64,000 nt of DNA from Patiriisocius_A hiemis (GCF_031846325.1 NZ_JAVRHZ010000007.1:1-64000), one strand, 5' to 3'; shown: positions 9,052 to 18,322, numbered from the stretch's first letter. A program made the numbers and translations. The notes: a model not told the origin generated them from the letters alone.

Positions 9052-10272
9052 ATGGGATTGAAACAAAATTTACATAAGCTTAAAATGAAATATAAGGGTA
9101 AGAAGATGGCGCCTGCATTTAATGCGTTGCACACCTTCTTATACTTACCTAATGAAACAACACATGGCGGAACTCATGTGAAAGGAGCAGATGACCTTAA
9201 ACGTACCATGAATATGGTAATTATGGCATTAGTTCCTTGTTTGTTATTTGGAATTTTTAATGCGGGATATCAATACAATGTTCAAACTGGTGAAGTTGAG
9301 AGAGCTATAAGCTTTTTTAGTGGAGAGTTTTGGAACTTATCAAACTTTAGTATTGGTGCTTGGAAAGTATTACCACTAGTATTGGTTTCTTATGGTGTAG
9401 GTCTTGCTGTAGAGTTTTTATTTGCAGTAATTAAAGGACATGAAGTAGAAGAAGGATATCTTGTTACTGGAATGTTAGTGCCACTTATTGTACCAGTAGA
9501 TATTCCATTATGGATGCTTTCTGTAGCTGTAATCTTTGGAGTTGTTATTGGGAAAGAAGTCTTTGGGGGTACAGGAATGAATATCTTAAACCCAGCACTT
9601 ACTATTAGAGCCTTTTTATTCTTTGCATATCCAACATGGATGAGTGGAGATAAAGTTTGGGTTACTGGAGCAGTTGACACAGTTGGTCAACCAGATGCAA
9701 TAACTGGTGAAACTATATTAGGAAGCTTAGCTCAAAACAATGGGTTTAGTAATGGACTAGTTGATTACAGTCTTTGGGATCAATTTATAGGATTTATACC
9801 AGGTTCGGTAGGTGAGACTTCAAAATTATTAATAATTGTAGGAGCTTTAATCTTAATCTTAACCAAGATAGGAAGCTGGAGAATTATTGTAAGTACATTG
9901 GTTGGTGCCTTAGCTATGGGACTAATTTTTAATGGTGTTGTTGACGCGGGTTGGATTACAGAGTCGTCTAAGTTTTATGGCTTGATGAATGTTGAATTCT
10001 GGCAACACCTATTTATAGGTAGTATATTATTTGGTGCTGTTTATATGGCAACAGACCCAGTAACAGCATCTCAAACTAATAAAGGAAAATGGATTTATGG
10101 GTTCTTAATTGGTTTTATATCAATTATGATTAGAGTCTTTAACCCTGCCTATCCAGAAGGTGTTTTCTTAGCAATATTGTTAATGAATGTATTTGCTCCA
10201 ACAATAGATCATTATGTGATTCAAGGAAACGTAAAAAGAAGAGCAAAACGTTTAAAAGTAAAAACAGCGTAG
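9052..10272 (+). CDS. nqrB: Na+-translocating NADH:quinone reductase subunit B
   Basis: The 406-residue polytopic membrane protein has the NqrB/RnfD pattern: LHTFLYLPNETTHGGTHVKG, GKEVFGGTGMNILNPALTIRAFLFFAYP and MATDPVTASQTNKGKWIYGF. It anchors a covalent FMN. The expected flavinylation motif reads DAITGET, with the acceptor at Thr221, a variant of the usual SGAT. The protein carries riboflavin and FMN cofactors and forms part of the sodium channel. ApbE, encoded a few kilobases downstream, is the enzyme expected to attach the FMN. Confidence 0.97.
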   Translation: MGLKQNLHKLKMKYKGKKMAPAFNALHTFLYLPNETTHGGTHVKGADDLKRTMNMVIMALVPCLLFGIFNAGYQYNVQTGEVERAISFFSGEFWNLSNFSIGAWKVLPLVLVSYGVGLAVEFLFAVIKGHEVEEGYLVTGMLVPLIVPVDIPLWMLSVAVIFGVVIGKEVFGGTGMNILNPALTIRAFLFFAYPTWMSGDKVWVTGAVDTVGQPDAITGETILGSLAQNNGFSNGLVDYSLWDQFIGFIPGSVGETSKLLIIVGALILILTKIGSWRIIVSTLVGALAMGLIFNGVVDAGWITESSKFYGLMNVEFWQHLFIGSILFGAVYMATDPVTASQTNKGKWIYGFLIGFISIMIRVFNPAYPEGVFLAILLMNVFAPTIDHYVIQGNVKRRAKRLKVKTA

Positions 10273-10273
10273 T

Positions 10274-11023
10274 ATGGCAATCAATACAGATAAAAATAGT
10301 TATACCGTTATTTTCGCCATCATTATGGTGGTAATTGTAGGATCACTTCTTGCAGGTTTTGCAAGTGGGTTAAAACCTATGATAAAAGCAAATGAACGTT
10401 ATGAAAAACAACAAAATATTCTCTATGCAATGGGAATTAACAATAATGAAGGTGATAATGATGTAGAATTTATTGGTACTGATGTAGTAGAAGATGAGTT
10501 TAAAAAATACATCACAAAACAGTATGTTATTCAAGGAGGAGAAGTTACAGAGAACGATGAGGCATACTTAATAGATATTAAGAAAGAAGCTACCAAAGCT
10601 AAAGATCCAAACTACAAAAGAAAACTTCCGTTATTTGTTGGAGAGAAAGATGGAAAAGAAATCTATGTGATGCCAGTAAGAGGAAAAGGTCTTTGGGATG
10701 CTATTTGGGGCTTTGTTGCTGTAGATAAAACTATGACTATTACAGGTGTTTATTTTGACCACAAAGGAGAAACACCAGGTCTTGGAGCAGAGATTAAGCA
10801 ACGTTATTTTATGGATGATTTTACCGGAGAAAAATTTCTTGATGGTGGAGAATTTGAAGGAATAGATGTTGCAAAAGGGAATAATGACCCTAAAAATACT
10901 GACAAAACAGATAATGAAGTAGATGCATTGGCAGGAGCAACCATTACTGGTGATGGAGTAACAGCCATGTTGAGAAAGGACGTAAAAATGTACGTACCTT
11001 ATTTTAAAAACCTAAACGAATAA
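10274..11023 (+). CDS. nqrC: Na+-translocating NADH:quinone reductase subunit C
   Basis: The 249-residue protein has one N-terminal membrane segment (about residues 10-30) and a periplasmic FMN-binding domain. The motif GKGLWDAIWGFVAVD and the flavinylation site DALAGATITGDG, with the FMN acceptor at Thr223, identify NqrC. It starts one base after the nqrB stop, in the usual gene order. Covalent FMN attachment should be done by the ApbE encoded at 15630-16634. Confidence 0.97.
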   Translation: MAINTDKNSYTVIFAIIMVVIVGSLLAGFASGLKPMIKANERYEKQQNILYAMGINNNEGDNDVEFIGTDVVEDEFKKYITKQYVIQGGEVTENDEAYLIDIKKEATKAKDPNYKRKLPLFVGEKDGKEIYVMPVRGKGLWDAIWGFVAVDKTMTITGVYFDHKGETPGLGAEIKQRYFMDDFTGEKFLDGGEFEGIDVAKGNNDPKNTDKTDNEVDALAGATITGDGVTAMLRKDVKMYVPYFKNLNE

Positions 11024-11027
11024 TACA

Positions 11028-11675
11028 ATGGGATTACTTTCTAAAAAAGACAGCAAATTAATCTTAGACCCTTTAGCAGATAATAACCCTATTACAATTC
11101 AGGTATTAGGTATATGTTCGGCATTGGCAATTACAGCACAGCTAAAGCCTTCTATCGTAATGGCTATATCTGTAATTTTTGTAATGGGAGTAGGAAACAT
11201 AGTAATTTCTTTACTGCGTAATTTAATTCCATCAAAAATTAGAATTATCGTACAGCTTATCGTTGTAGCGACGCTAGTAATTATAGTTGACCAAGTTTTA
11301 AAAGCATTTGCGTATTCTTTAAGTAAAGAACTTTCAGTCTTTATTGGGCTAATAATTACCAACTGTATTATTATGGGACGTTTTGAAGCCTTTGCATTAG
11401 GGAACGGCGTTTGGCGTTCTTTCTTAGACGGTATTGGTAATGCTGCAGGATATGGTCTAATTCTAATAATTGTTGGTTTTTTCAGAGAGTTATTTGGCTC
11501 GGGTACTTTGTTCGGGATTCAAGTACTAGGAGACCCTGTAGAAAAAACAGGATTGTATGCAATAGGGTATGAGAATAACGGTTTTATGGTATTGCCACCT
11601 ATGGCATTAATTGTGGTTGGATTAATTATCTGGGTACAAAGAAGTAGAAATAAAGATTTAATAGAAGAAAATTAA
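11028..11675 (+). CDS. nqrD: Na+-translocating NADH:quinone reductase subunit D
   Basis: The 215-residue, six-helix membrane protein matches NqrD/RnfE. It has a Cys in the first helix (Cys30, IQVLGICSALAIT) and another in LIITNCIIMGRFEAFALGN. In the structurally known complex these pair with two cysteines of NqrE to hold an intramembrane 2Fe-2S cluster. It starts four bases after nqrC and is separated from nqrE by a 75-base spacer with repeated CAGTTTG-like words. Confidence 0.96.
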   Translation: MGLLSKKDSKLILDPLADNNPITIQVLGICSALAITAQLKPSIVMAISVIFVMGVGNIVISLLRNLIPSKIRIIVQLIVVATLVIIVDQVLKAFAYSLSKELSVFIGLIITNCIIMGRFEAFALGNGVWRSFLDGIGNAAGYGLILIIVGFFRELFGSGTLFGIQVLGDPVEKTGLYAIGYENNGFMVLPPMALIVVGLIIWVQRSRNKDLIEEN

Positions 11676-11750
11676 AGCTTTCAGTTTGTGGTTTTCAGTA
11701 AGTGTAAGCTACTGTAAACTGCAATTGTAAACTGATTACTAAAATATAAT
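11676..11750. repeat. Low-complexity CAGTTTG/GTAAACTG repeat between nqrD and nqrE
   Basis: This spacer holds several related short words: TTTCAGTTTGTGGTTTTCAG, CTGTAAACTG and TTGTAAACTG. The words can pair with each other as CAGTTT/AAACTG. It is the only long gap between nqrC and nqrF. It resembles short CAGTTnAC-type tandem repeats seen elsewhere in this window (56975-57017). No gene is present in it. Confidence 0.5.
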
Positions 11751-12488
11751 ATGGAACATTTAGAATTATTTTTTAAATCGATTTTTGTAGATAACATGGT
11801 ATTTGCATATTTCCTTGGAATGTGTTCTTACCTAGCAGTATCTAAAAAAGTAAGTACAGCAGTAGGTCTTGGTGCTGCGGTAATATTTGTATTAACCGTT
11901 ACTGTACCTCTAAACTGGCTATTAGATCAATACATTTTGCAAGAAGGAGCGCTTACTTGGTTAGGTCCTGAATTTGCAGAATTTGATTTAAGTTTCTTAT
12001 CCTTCATACTTTTTATTGCAACAATTGCAACAATGGTACAATTGGTAGAAATAGTAGTAGAAAAGTTTTCGCCTTCACTATATAACTCATTAGGTATTTT
12101 TCTTCCCTTAATTGCGGTAAACTGTGCAATTTTAGGAGGATCTTTATTTATGCAGTCTAGAGAAATAGAAACCCTAGGCCTTGCACTTAATTACGGTTTT
12201 AGCTCTGGAATAGGGTGGTTTTTAGCAATTATAGCCATTGCTGCCATTAGAGAAAAAATACGTTACAGCAATGTTCCAGCTCCACTACGAGGACTTGGTA
12301 TAACATTTATTATTACAGGGCTTATGGCCATTGGTTTTATGAGTTTTGGAGGAATGTTAACAGGCGGAGATGAAGAAGCTCCAGCTGCTTCAGAAACTGC
12401 TGTAATTGAAGAAGCTTCTGAAGAAATTGAAAAAGAAATTATGGCAACAACACAAGATGTTGATGCATCTCAAATAACACAAGAATAA
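11751..12488 (+). CDS. nqrE: Na+-translocating NADH:quinone reductase subunit E
   Basis: The 245-residue protein has six predicted helices with the NqrE/RnfA pattern: FAYFLGMCSYLAVSKK (Cys25) and LIAVNCAILGGSLFMQ, whose cysteines share the intramembrane 2Fe-2S cluster with NqrD. GIGWFLAIIAIAAIREKIRY and the final helix end near residue 202. About 40 extra residues follow, very rich in Glu, Ala and Thr, which are absent from shorter enterobacterial forms of about 200 residues. The tail is hydrophilic and may be specific to this lineage. Confidence 0.96.
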   Translation: MEHLELFFKSIFVDNMVFAYFLGMCSYLAVSKKVSTAVGLGAAVIFVLTVTVPLNWLLDQYILQEGALTWLGPEFAEFDLSFLSFILFIATIATMVQLVEIVVEKFSPSLYNSLGIFLPLIAVNCAILGGSLFMQSREIETLGLALNYGFSSGIGWFLAIIAIAAIREKIRYSNVPAPLRGLGITFIITGLMAIGFMSFGGMLTGGDEEAPAASETAVIEEASEEIEKEIMATTQDVDASQITQE

Positions 12489-12489
12489 T

Positions 12490-13797
12490 ATGTTTTTAGC
12501 AGCAAGTACACTAGGAGTTATAGCAGCCACAGTTGTTGCCTTTTTAGTACTAACATTATTACTGGTAGCCCTTTTATTATTTACAAAACAAAAATTATCA
12601 CCATCAGGGCCAGTAACAATTACTATTAATGACGAAAAGAAAATTGAAGTTGAAAGTGGTGGTACGTTACTTTCAACTCTAGGAAGTAATAAAATATTTC
12701 TACCATCTGCTTGTGGTGGTGGAGGAACCTGTATTCAATGTGAATGTCACGTGCTTGAAGGTGGAGGAGAAGCATTGCCTACTGAGACACCACACTTTAG
12801 TAGAAAAGAATTAAAAGAGGGTGCACGTCTTTCATGTCAAGTAAAAGTAAAACAGGATATGAATATTCATATTCCTGAAGAAGTATTCGGAATTAAAAAA
12901 TGGGATGCAACCGTTGTTCGTAACTATAATGTTGCTTCATTTATTAAAGAATTTGTAGTTGAAATTCCTGAGGATATGAACTACAAAGCTGGAGGGTATA
13001 TTCAGATTGAAATTCCACCATGCGAAATAAAGTATGAAGATATGGACATTACTGCTCACCCTGAAGAGCATGAAACAGCAGATAAGTTTCAAGCAGAGTG
13101 GGATAAGTTTGGTCTTTGGCCATTAGTAATGAAAAATGGTGAAACTGTAGAGCGCGCCTATTCAATGGCTTCTTACCCAGCTGAAGGCCGTGAAATTATG
13201 TTAAATGTTCGTATTGCTACACCACCATGGGATAGAGCAAAGAACCAATGGATGCAAGTAAATCCAGGTATTGCTTCTTCATATATATTTGCGCAAAAAC
13301 CAGGTGATAAAGTTGTAATATCTGGACCTTATGGTGAGTTCTTTATTAACCATAGTGATGCCGAAATGTTATACGTTGGAGGTGGAGCCGGAATGGCACC
13401 AATGCGTTCTCACTTATATCACTTATTCAGAACTCTTAAAACAGGAAGAAAGGTGACCTATTGGTACGGAGGTCGTTCTAAGAGAGAATTATTCTATATA
13501 GATCATTTTAGAAATTTAGAAAAAGACTTTCCAAACTTTAAATTCTATATGGCATTAAGTGAGCCATTAGAGGAAGACAATTGGAAAGTTAAGGATGGAA
13601 TAGATGGAGAAGGAGATGGTTTTGTTGGGTTTATTCATAACTGTGTTATCGATAACTATCTTAATCATCACGAAGCACCAGAAGATATTGAGTTATACTT
13701 CTGTGGACCTCCATTAATGAACCAAGCAGTACAAAAAATGGGAGAAGATTTTGGTATCCCAGACGAGAATATTCGATTTGATGATTTTGGTGGATAA
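12490..13797 (+). CDS. nqrF: Na+-translocating NADH:quinone reductase subunit F
   Basis: The 435-residue protein is the NADH-oxidising entry subunit. After one N-terminal membrane helix (about residues 7-31) it has a plant-type 2Fe-2S domain with Cys75, Cys81, Cys84 and Cys116. Then comes a ferredoxin-reductase-like FAD domain (RAYSMASYP) and an NADH domain (YVGGGAGMAPMRSHLYHL, YFCGPPLMNQAV). It ends the nqr operon, two bases after nqrE, and is followed by a strong terminator. Confidence 0.98.
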   Translation: MFLAASTLGVIAATVVAFLVLTLLLVALLLFTKQKLSPSGPVTITINDEKKIEVESGGTLLSTLGSNKIFLPSACGGGGTCIQCECHVLEGGGEALPTETPHFSRKELKEGARLSCQVKVKQDMNIHIPEEVFGIKKWDATVVRNYNVASFIKEFVVEIPEDMNYKAGGYIQIEIPPCEIKYEDMDITAHPEEHETADKFQAEWDKFGLWPLVMKNGETVERAYSMASYPAEGREIMLNVRIATPPWDRAKNQWMQVNPGIASSYIFAQKPGDKVVISGPYGEFFINHSDAEMLYVGGGAGMAPMRSHLYHLFRTLKTGRKVTYWYGGRSKRELFYIDHFRNLEKDFPNFKFYMALSEPLEEDNWKVKDGIDGEGDGFVGFIHNCVIDNYLNHHEAPEDIELYFCGPPLMNQAVQKMGEDFGIPDENIRFDDFGG

Positions 13798-13815
13798 AAC
13801 CAAGATTTATAAAAC

Positions 13816-13846
13816 AAAAAGCCAGCTTTAAAAGCTGGCTTTTTTT
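13816..13846. terminator. Bidirectional terminator after nqrF
   Basis: GCCAGCTT and AAGCTGGC form a perfect eight-base-pair stem around a three-base loop, extended by A-tracts on the left and T-tracts on the right. It can end transcription both from nqrF and from the convergent gene whose stop codon (13845) lies in the T-tract. Confidence 0.88.
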
Positions 13847-14288
13847 ATGCAGTAACTAGAGTTTTTTCTTTCTTTTTATTATAATTAAAAATACTTGAGC
13901 AATCAAGAACGTCTTTTGTGCCATCTAACTTACATAGTAACGTAACTACAGCACTAAGCCCTTTAAAAAGTATGTCGTCGTTTAGCTCTTTTGAAATTTT
14001 TTTTGAGTGATGTAGAGGAAGTGAAAAGCCACATGCTTTTAAAAAAGTAGCTTCAATCTCTAATAACTCTAATGGAGAATAACCATTAAACTTTTTACCA
14101 ACTAATTGATTTACATTTCCTATATAGTTAAGCTCTGTGCTTCCATGCGAATCTGAGAAATGTTTCCAATTATCTGTATTATCTAAAATATTACCTACGG
14201 CACATTGTTTACAACACTCTGGCTGTAATGTTTTGTTATGGAAAGCATTGTATAATTTTTGGATTGCTTCAGAAAAACGAGTGGTCAT
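13845..14288 (-). CDS. Conserved flavobacterial protein with CCxxC motif
   Basis: The 147-residue soluble protein has no signal peptide or membrane segment. It contains PECCKQCAVGNILDN near residues 23-37, a cysteine cluster that could bind metal, plus three further cysteines. SPLELLEIEATFLKACGF is a probable amphipathic helix. I do not recognise a characterised family. It faces nqrF and shares its terminator, and is divergent from the DUF4846-apbE operon. A link to the Na+-NQR is only suggested by position. Confidence 0.7.
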   Translation of the reverse strand: MTTRFSEAIQKLYNAFHNKTLQPECCKQCAVGNILDNTDNWKHFSDSHGSTELNYIGNVNQLVGKKFNGYSPLELLEIEATFLKACGFSLPLHHSKKISKELNDDILFKGLSAVVTLLCKLDGTKDVLDCSSIFNYNKKKEKTLVTA

Positions 14289-14401
14289 AATCTTCTTTTT
14301 CTTTCAAGTTGAAATAAAGTTAATAATTCATTTTCATACAACAGGTTATATAATTCTTAAAGTTGAATACCAAAGTATAAGAATACTACGTTTAAATTAT
14401 A

Positions 14402-15268
14402 ATGAAAAAAATACTATTCTTTCTTTTTATAGCAGTTGGTATTGGTTTCTTTTTCTTCAATAAAAAAGGAAAAGTCATTAAAAATGTGGCTAAAAGCTAT
14501 GTGTTACCACCCAATTATATTAATAAAGAAGGGATGACGATTTCAGAAAGAATTAAAGTTCCAGAAGGTTATAGTAGGGCAAGCTATCCAGAAGGTTCTT
14601 TTTCAAAATACATACAAGACTATGTTTTAAAACCTTTTGATGCAAAAGTAATTAACTATGATGGTAATCCCTATGTATATCAAAGTGGGCATGTAGGTGT
14701 TTTAGAAGTACCTGTACCGTCTAATGGATTACAACAATGCGCAGATGCACTTATACGTTTGAGAGCAGAGTATTTATGGGACACTAATAGAAAGGATGAC
14801 ATTGGTTTTAACTTCACATCTGGACATTACTGTTCTTGGAAAAAGTATTCTGAAGGATACAGACCAAAAATTAATGGGAGTAAAGTTTCATTTCATAGAA
14901 CTGCTTCTCGAGATACTTCAAAACAAAACTTTTACAAATACTTAAACTTAATCTATACCTATGCAGGAACACAGTCGTTATACGACGAGTTACCAAAGAT
15001 TACAAATAAAGCTAATGTTGAAGTAGGGGATATGCTTATTTATCCTGGGAGTCCGGGTCATGTTATTATGGTAGTAGATAAAATAACTGCTTTAGATGGA
15101 GACATTTTGTTTATTTTTGCACAAGGAAATACGCCAGCACAAAGTGTTCATATTCTTAAAAACTTAAGCGATAACTCAATAAGCCCTTGGTACGATATAG
15201 AAATGAATCAATATCTGGAAATTCCTACCTATTATTTTAACAAAACACAGTTTATAAGATTTAAGTAA
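14402..15268 (+). CDS. DUF4846 domain protein
   Basis: The 288-residue protein has an N-terminal hydrophobic segment of about 18 residues (KKILFFLFIAVGIGFFFF), serving as signal or anchor. The body matches DUF4846: RIKVPEGYSRASYPEGSF, YVYQSGHVGVLEV, QCADALIRLRAEYLW and the late segment GDMLIYPGSPGHVIMVVD. The C-terminal GHVIMV block resembles the His part of NlpC/CHAP-like folds, though no clear catalytic triad was established. It is likely a periplasmic or membrane-attached protein of unknown function. Its stop overlaps the next start by one base. Confidence 0.83.
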   Translation: MKKILFFLFIAVGIGFFFFNKKGKVIKNVAKSYVLPPNYINKEGMTISERIKVPEGYSRASYPEGSFSKYIQDYVLKPFDAKVINYDGNPYVYQSGHVGVLEVPVPSNGLQQCADALIRLRAEYLWDTNRKDDIGFNFTSGHYCSWKKYSEGYRPKINGSKVSFHRTASRDTSKQNFYKYLNLIYTYAGTQSLYDELPKITNKANVEVGDMLIYPGSPGHVIMVVDKITALDGDILFIFAQGNTPAQSVHILKNLSDNSISPWYDIEMNQYLEIPTYYFNKTQFIRFK

Positions 15269-15630
15269 TGTCTCAAGAACTTACACAACAAGAGCTTCAT
15301 AACCTAGCTATGAATATAGTTGGAGAAGATATGAAAAAACAAGGGTTTGAGTTTTTAGGTGTTAATTCAAAATTTAAAAAAGACCCTCAATTTGTTGGTC
15401 TAAAGGATAAAGATCTTCATTTTGTAATTGTGAGAGCTGTACATTATCCTGAAAATGCAGATGCATATGATCCAGTATTGCTTCAAACTATGAAAGAGCA
15501 CGCAGATAAGTTTGATGCCAAAACATACTATGCAGGTGTTGGACTTGGTCATGGAACAGATTATGCAAAACCAGTAATAAAAGATGAACCTTACACTATG
15601 GTGTACAACGGACTTCAAGAAATAAAATAA
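15268..15630 (+). CDS. Small conserved protein upstream of apbE
   Basis: The 120-residue cytosolic protein has motifs such as LTQQELHNLAMNIVG, GFEFLGVNSKFKKDPQFV and LHFVIVRAVHYPE. Its start codon overlaps the stop of the DUF4846 gene by one base, and its own stop overlaps the apbE start by one base, so translation is tightly coupled. From memory, such proteins are sometimes auto-labelled as an NqrF-related protein, but it has none of the NqrF domains. The position next to apbE suggests a link to Na+-NQR assembly; this is inference. Confidence 0.72.
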   Translation: MSQELTQQELHNLAMNIVGEDMKKQGFEFLGVNSKFKKDPQFVGLKDKDLHFVIVRAVHYPENADAYDPVLLQTMKEHADKFDAKTYYAGVGLGHGTDYAKPVIKDEPYTMVYNGLQEIK

Positions 15631-16634
15631 TGAATAAAGTACTTGTCTTTCTTTTATTTGTAATCACAATAGCATGTAGTAAAAGTGAATTACAGTATCA
15701 AAGCATCCAAGGAAATGCTTTAGGTACTACCTATTCAATACAGTATTTTACAAACAAAAGTTTTGATGTTGAAAAAGGTATAGACTCTGTATTATATTCA
15801 CTAAATAAATCGGTAAGTACATATATTCCTAACTCTGATATTTCTAAAATTAATAAAGGGGATACTACCATTGTTGTGGATAAAATATTTAATGAAGTGT
15901 TTTCTATTTCAGAAAAGGTGAATAAAGAATCAAATGGTTATTTTGATCCAACTGTAGGAGTATTACGTAATTCTTATGGTTTTGGAACTGTGAAACCTAT
16001 TGCTAAAATGGATAGTACTACTTTAGATTCTTTAAGACAGTTTGTTGGGTTTAATAAAGTTTCTATTAGACAAGATGGGACTATTAAAAAAAAACATCCT
16101 CAAATATACTTTGACTTTAATGCTGTAGCAAAAGGCTACGGAATTGATATGATAGGTAATTATTTATCCTCTCAAGGTGTTAAAAATTATCTTATTGAAT
16201 TAGGAGGCGAACTCCTAGCAAAAGGAGAAAACCTGAACACAAATAAACCATGGAAAGTAGGAATTGAAGCTGTAGAATCACCCATAGAAGATAGAACCTA
16301 CACCGCTGTAGTAAGCCTAAAAAATACTGGGATGGCATCTTCTGGTAATTACAGAAAGTTTAGGATTGATAGTATTACAGGTAAAAAATATGTACACACA
16401 ATAAATCCTCTTACTGGAGAAGCAGAACAAACTAATGTTACAAGTGCAACCGTAATAGCGCCAACTTGCGCTTTGGCAGATGCCTATGCTACTGCCTGCA
16501 TGGCTATGGGACTTGAAAAGACACAAAATATGCTTTCTTCTCTTAATGATATAGAAGTTTACCTTACTTATATAGATAAAAATGGTAACTCTAAAACATA
16601 CACCACAAAGGGTTTTGACAATATAGCGCCATAG
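15630..16634 (+). CDS. apbE: FAD:protein FMN transferase ApbE (lipoprotein)
   Basis: The 334-residue protein starts with a lipoprotein signal peptide (lipobox ITIAC, Cys16). ApbE landmarks are GTTYSIQYF, ESNGYFDPTVGVL, FDFNAVAKGYGIDMIG, YLIELGGELLAKG, GMASSGNYRKF, TINPLTGEA and ATVIAPTCALADAYATACMAMG. ApbE transfers FMN from FAD onto threonines of NqrB and NqrC on the periplasmic side. Both acceptor sites are present in the adjacent nqr genes (Thr221 and Thr223). It is the last gene of the DUF4846 operon. Confidence 0.96.
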   Translation: MNKVLVFLLFVITIACSKSELQYQSIQGNALGTTYSIQYFTNKSFDVEKGIDSVLYSLNKSVSTYIPNSDISKINKGDTTIVVDKIFNEVFSISEKVNKESNGYFDPTVGVLRNSYGFGTVKPIAKMDSTTLDSLRQFVGFNKVSIRQDGTIKKKHPQIYFDFNAVAKGYGIDMIGNYLSSQGVKNYLIELGGELLAKGENLNTNKPWKVGIEAVESPIEDRTYTAVVSLKNTGMASSGNYRKFRIDSITGKKYVHTINPLTGEAEQTNVTSATVIAPTCALADAYATACMAMGLEKTQNMLSSLNDIEVYLTYIDKNGNSKTYTTKGFDNIAP

Positions 16635-16667
16635 TTTTCCCCAAATTTTTTCTATACTAAAAATGAT

Positions 16668-16675
16668 TACATTTG
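16668..16675 (+). promoter_or_regulatory. Candidate -7 box upstream of the LytTR gene
   Basis: TACATTTG fits the TAnnTTTG consensus and lies about 60 bases before the ATG at 16736. No clear TTG -33 element is at the right distance, so support is moderate. Confidence 0.4.
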
Positions 16676-16735
16676 ATTAGAACCTTAACTAGTTAGTTAT
16701 ATAGAGTTAATTTATAGCTAATTACAACTAATTAA

Positions 16736-18322
16736 ATGCTTCTAGCTAACCAAAAAACATATAGTATTTTATTCCTGTTTTTCATAGGTAACATTTTGTA
16801 TGCACAGTCTTTACTTCAAGTTAATGATAAGATACAGCAAGGAATCACTAATAGAGACACATTATCCGTAAACAAAGAAATTAATAACGCCAATAAGTTA
16901 ATTAACTCAAATTCTTTTTCTGAAGTTGATAGCGAACTTCTTAAATTTCAATATTTAAAGACCTTTTATGAAATAAAATACTCCAAAATTGAAATTGACT
17001 CTGGATTAAAAGAATATGAACGTATACAAGAAATATGCTCAAAAGAAGGATATCACAAACTCAATGCTACAATTCTAGGTCGTATAGCAAATGGATATAG
17101 GAGTAAAAGGCAATTGGGCAAAGCGTATGAGTTTAATCAAAAAGAAATTAAAGCCACAAAGAAGAGTAAAGATTCGGTTTTAGTAGCAAGAGCTTTAATT
17201 ACTGAATTGGATATAGCGTATAATTCATTACCATGGCCACTACAAAATTCAGACTTAGATAAACTTATTGAAAAAGGGCAAATTGCGATTAAGTATGCTC
17301 AAGAAAAATCTTTAAATGATATAGCTCAATTTGGTAAGTTATATGTTTCTAAGTTTTATACTAATCAAGGAGGGTTTAAAGAAGCATCAAAATTATTATT
17401 AGGAATTAGTGATAGCGAAACTCTTTCCATAGTATTTTCAAAATATGAACATTTATGTGAAATCGCAAAACTTCAAGGAAATAGAGAAAATTACCGCAAA
17501 TATTCTTTACGCTTTAAAAAATATGCTTATGCAACGCATCGCCCCTTTGTTGAATTAAATGCTAATAATTACTTATTAGATTATAATTTAAAATTTGGTA
17601 TTAGTGACTCTACAAGACATTATGCAACTTTGCTAGAAAAGAATCTAGCTATTGTCGATACTACGAAGTATTTAGATTTTTTGGATGTAAGTTATAATAC
17701 ATTGGCAGCCTATTATAATGGAAAAGACACTCAGAAACAACTTAAATATACGCAGTATAGTGCTCAGGTTAATAAAACTATAGCAGAACGACAAAAAGAG
17801 GCTTTTATGGCTATAGAGCTATATAAACAAGATGTTGAGAGTTTAGAGTTTGAAAATATAGCTCTTAACGAATCAAAATCTAGTATTAAAAAAAATCTAA
17901 CAATTGTGCTAGTAGCTTTATTTGGACTTCTCTTAGTGCTGTTTTTTATTTATAAAGGATATCAAAAATCAAAGGTAGAAACGGCTAGTGTTGTAAAAGA
18001 GAAGGAAATACTTTCTGAAAAAGTTAAACAAAAAAGTATTGAGCTTCATAATAAGCAACGTATCTATCTTAAAGATTTACTTTTTGTAAAAGTAGATGGT
18101 AATTATGTTGAATTTTTTACTTCTGAAAAAAAAATACTCGATCGATCTACATTAACTGAAATTCTTAAGAAGTTACCTCCCAATTTTTTACAAGTTCATC
18201 GATCTTATGTTATTAATACAAACTATATAGCTTCCATTTCTGGCACAACTATTCGATTAAAAAATGGAGAAGAAATCCCTTTTTCAAGAAGTTTCAAGTC
18301 TAAGTTAAAAAATAAGCTGTAA
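16736..18322 (+). CDS. Membrane-anchored LytTR transcriptional regulator with helical repeat sensor
   Basis: The 528-residue protein has an N-terminal signal sequence, then about 360 residues of alpha-helical, TPR-like sequence that should face the periplasm. A single transmembrane segment follows (LTIVLVALFGLLLVLFFIYK, about residues 387-406), then a short coiled coil and a C-terminal LytTR DNA-binding domain (YLKDLLFVKVDGNYVEFFT, FLQVHRSYVINTNYI). It thus joins an outside sensor directly to an inside DNA-binding domain. The next gene encodes a T9SS cargo protein that could be a target. Ligand and regulon are unknown. Confidence 0.88.
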   Translation: MLLANQKTYSILFLFFIGNILYAQSLLQVNDKIQQGITNRDTLSVNKEINNANKLINSNSFSEVDSELLKFQYLKTFYEIKYSKIEIDSGLKEYERIQEICSKEGYHKLNATILGRIANGYRSKRQLGKAYEFNQKEIKATKKSKDSVLVARALITELDIAYNSLPWPLQNSDLDKLIEKGQIAIKYAQEKSLNDIAQFGKLYVSKFYTNQGGFKEASKLLLGISDSETLSIVFSKYEHLCEIAKLQGNRENYRKYSLRFKKYAYATHRPFVELNANNYLLDYNLKFGISDSTRHYATLLEKNLAIVDTTKYLDFLDVSYNTLAAYYNGKDTQKQLKYTQYSAQVNKTIAERQKEAFMAIELYKQDVESLEFENIALNESKSSIKKNLTIVLVALFGLLLVLFFIYKGYQKSKVETASVVKEKEILSEKVKQKSIELHNKQRIYLKDLLFVKVDGNYVEFFTSEKKILDRSTLTEILKKLPPNFLQVHRSYVINTNYIASISGTTIRLKNGEEIPFSRSFKSKLKNKL

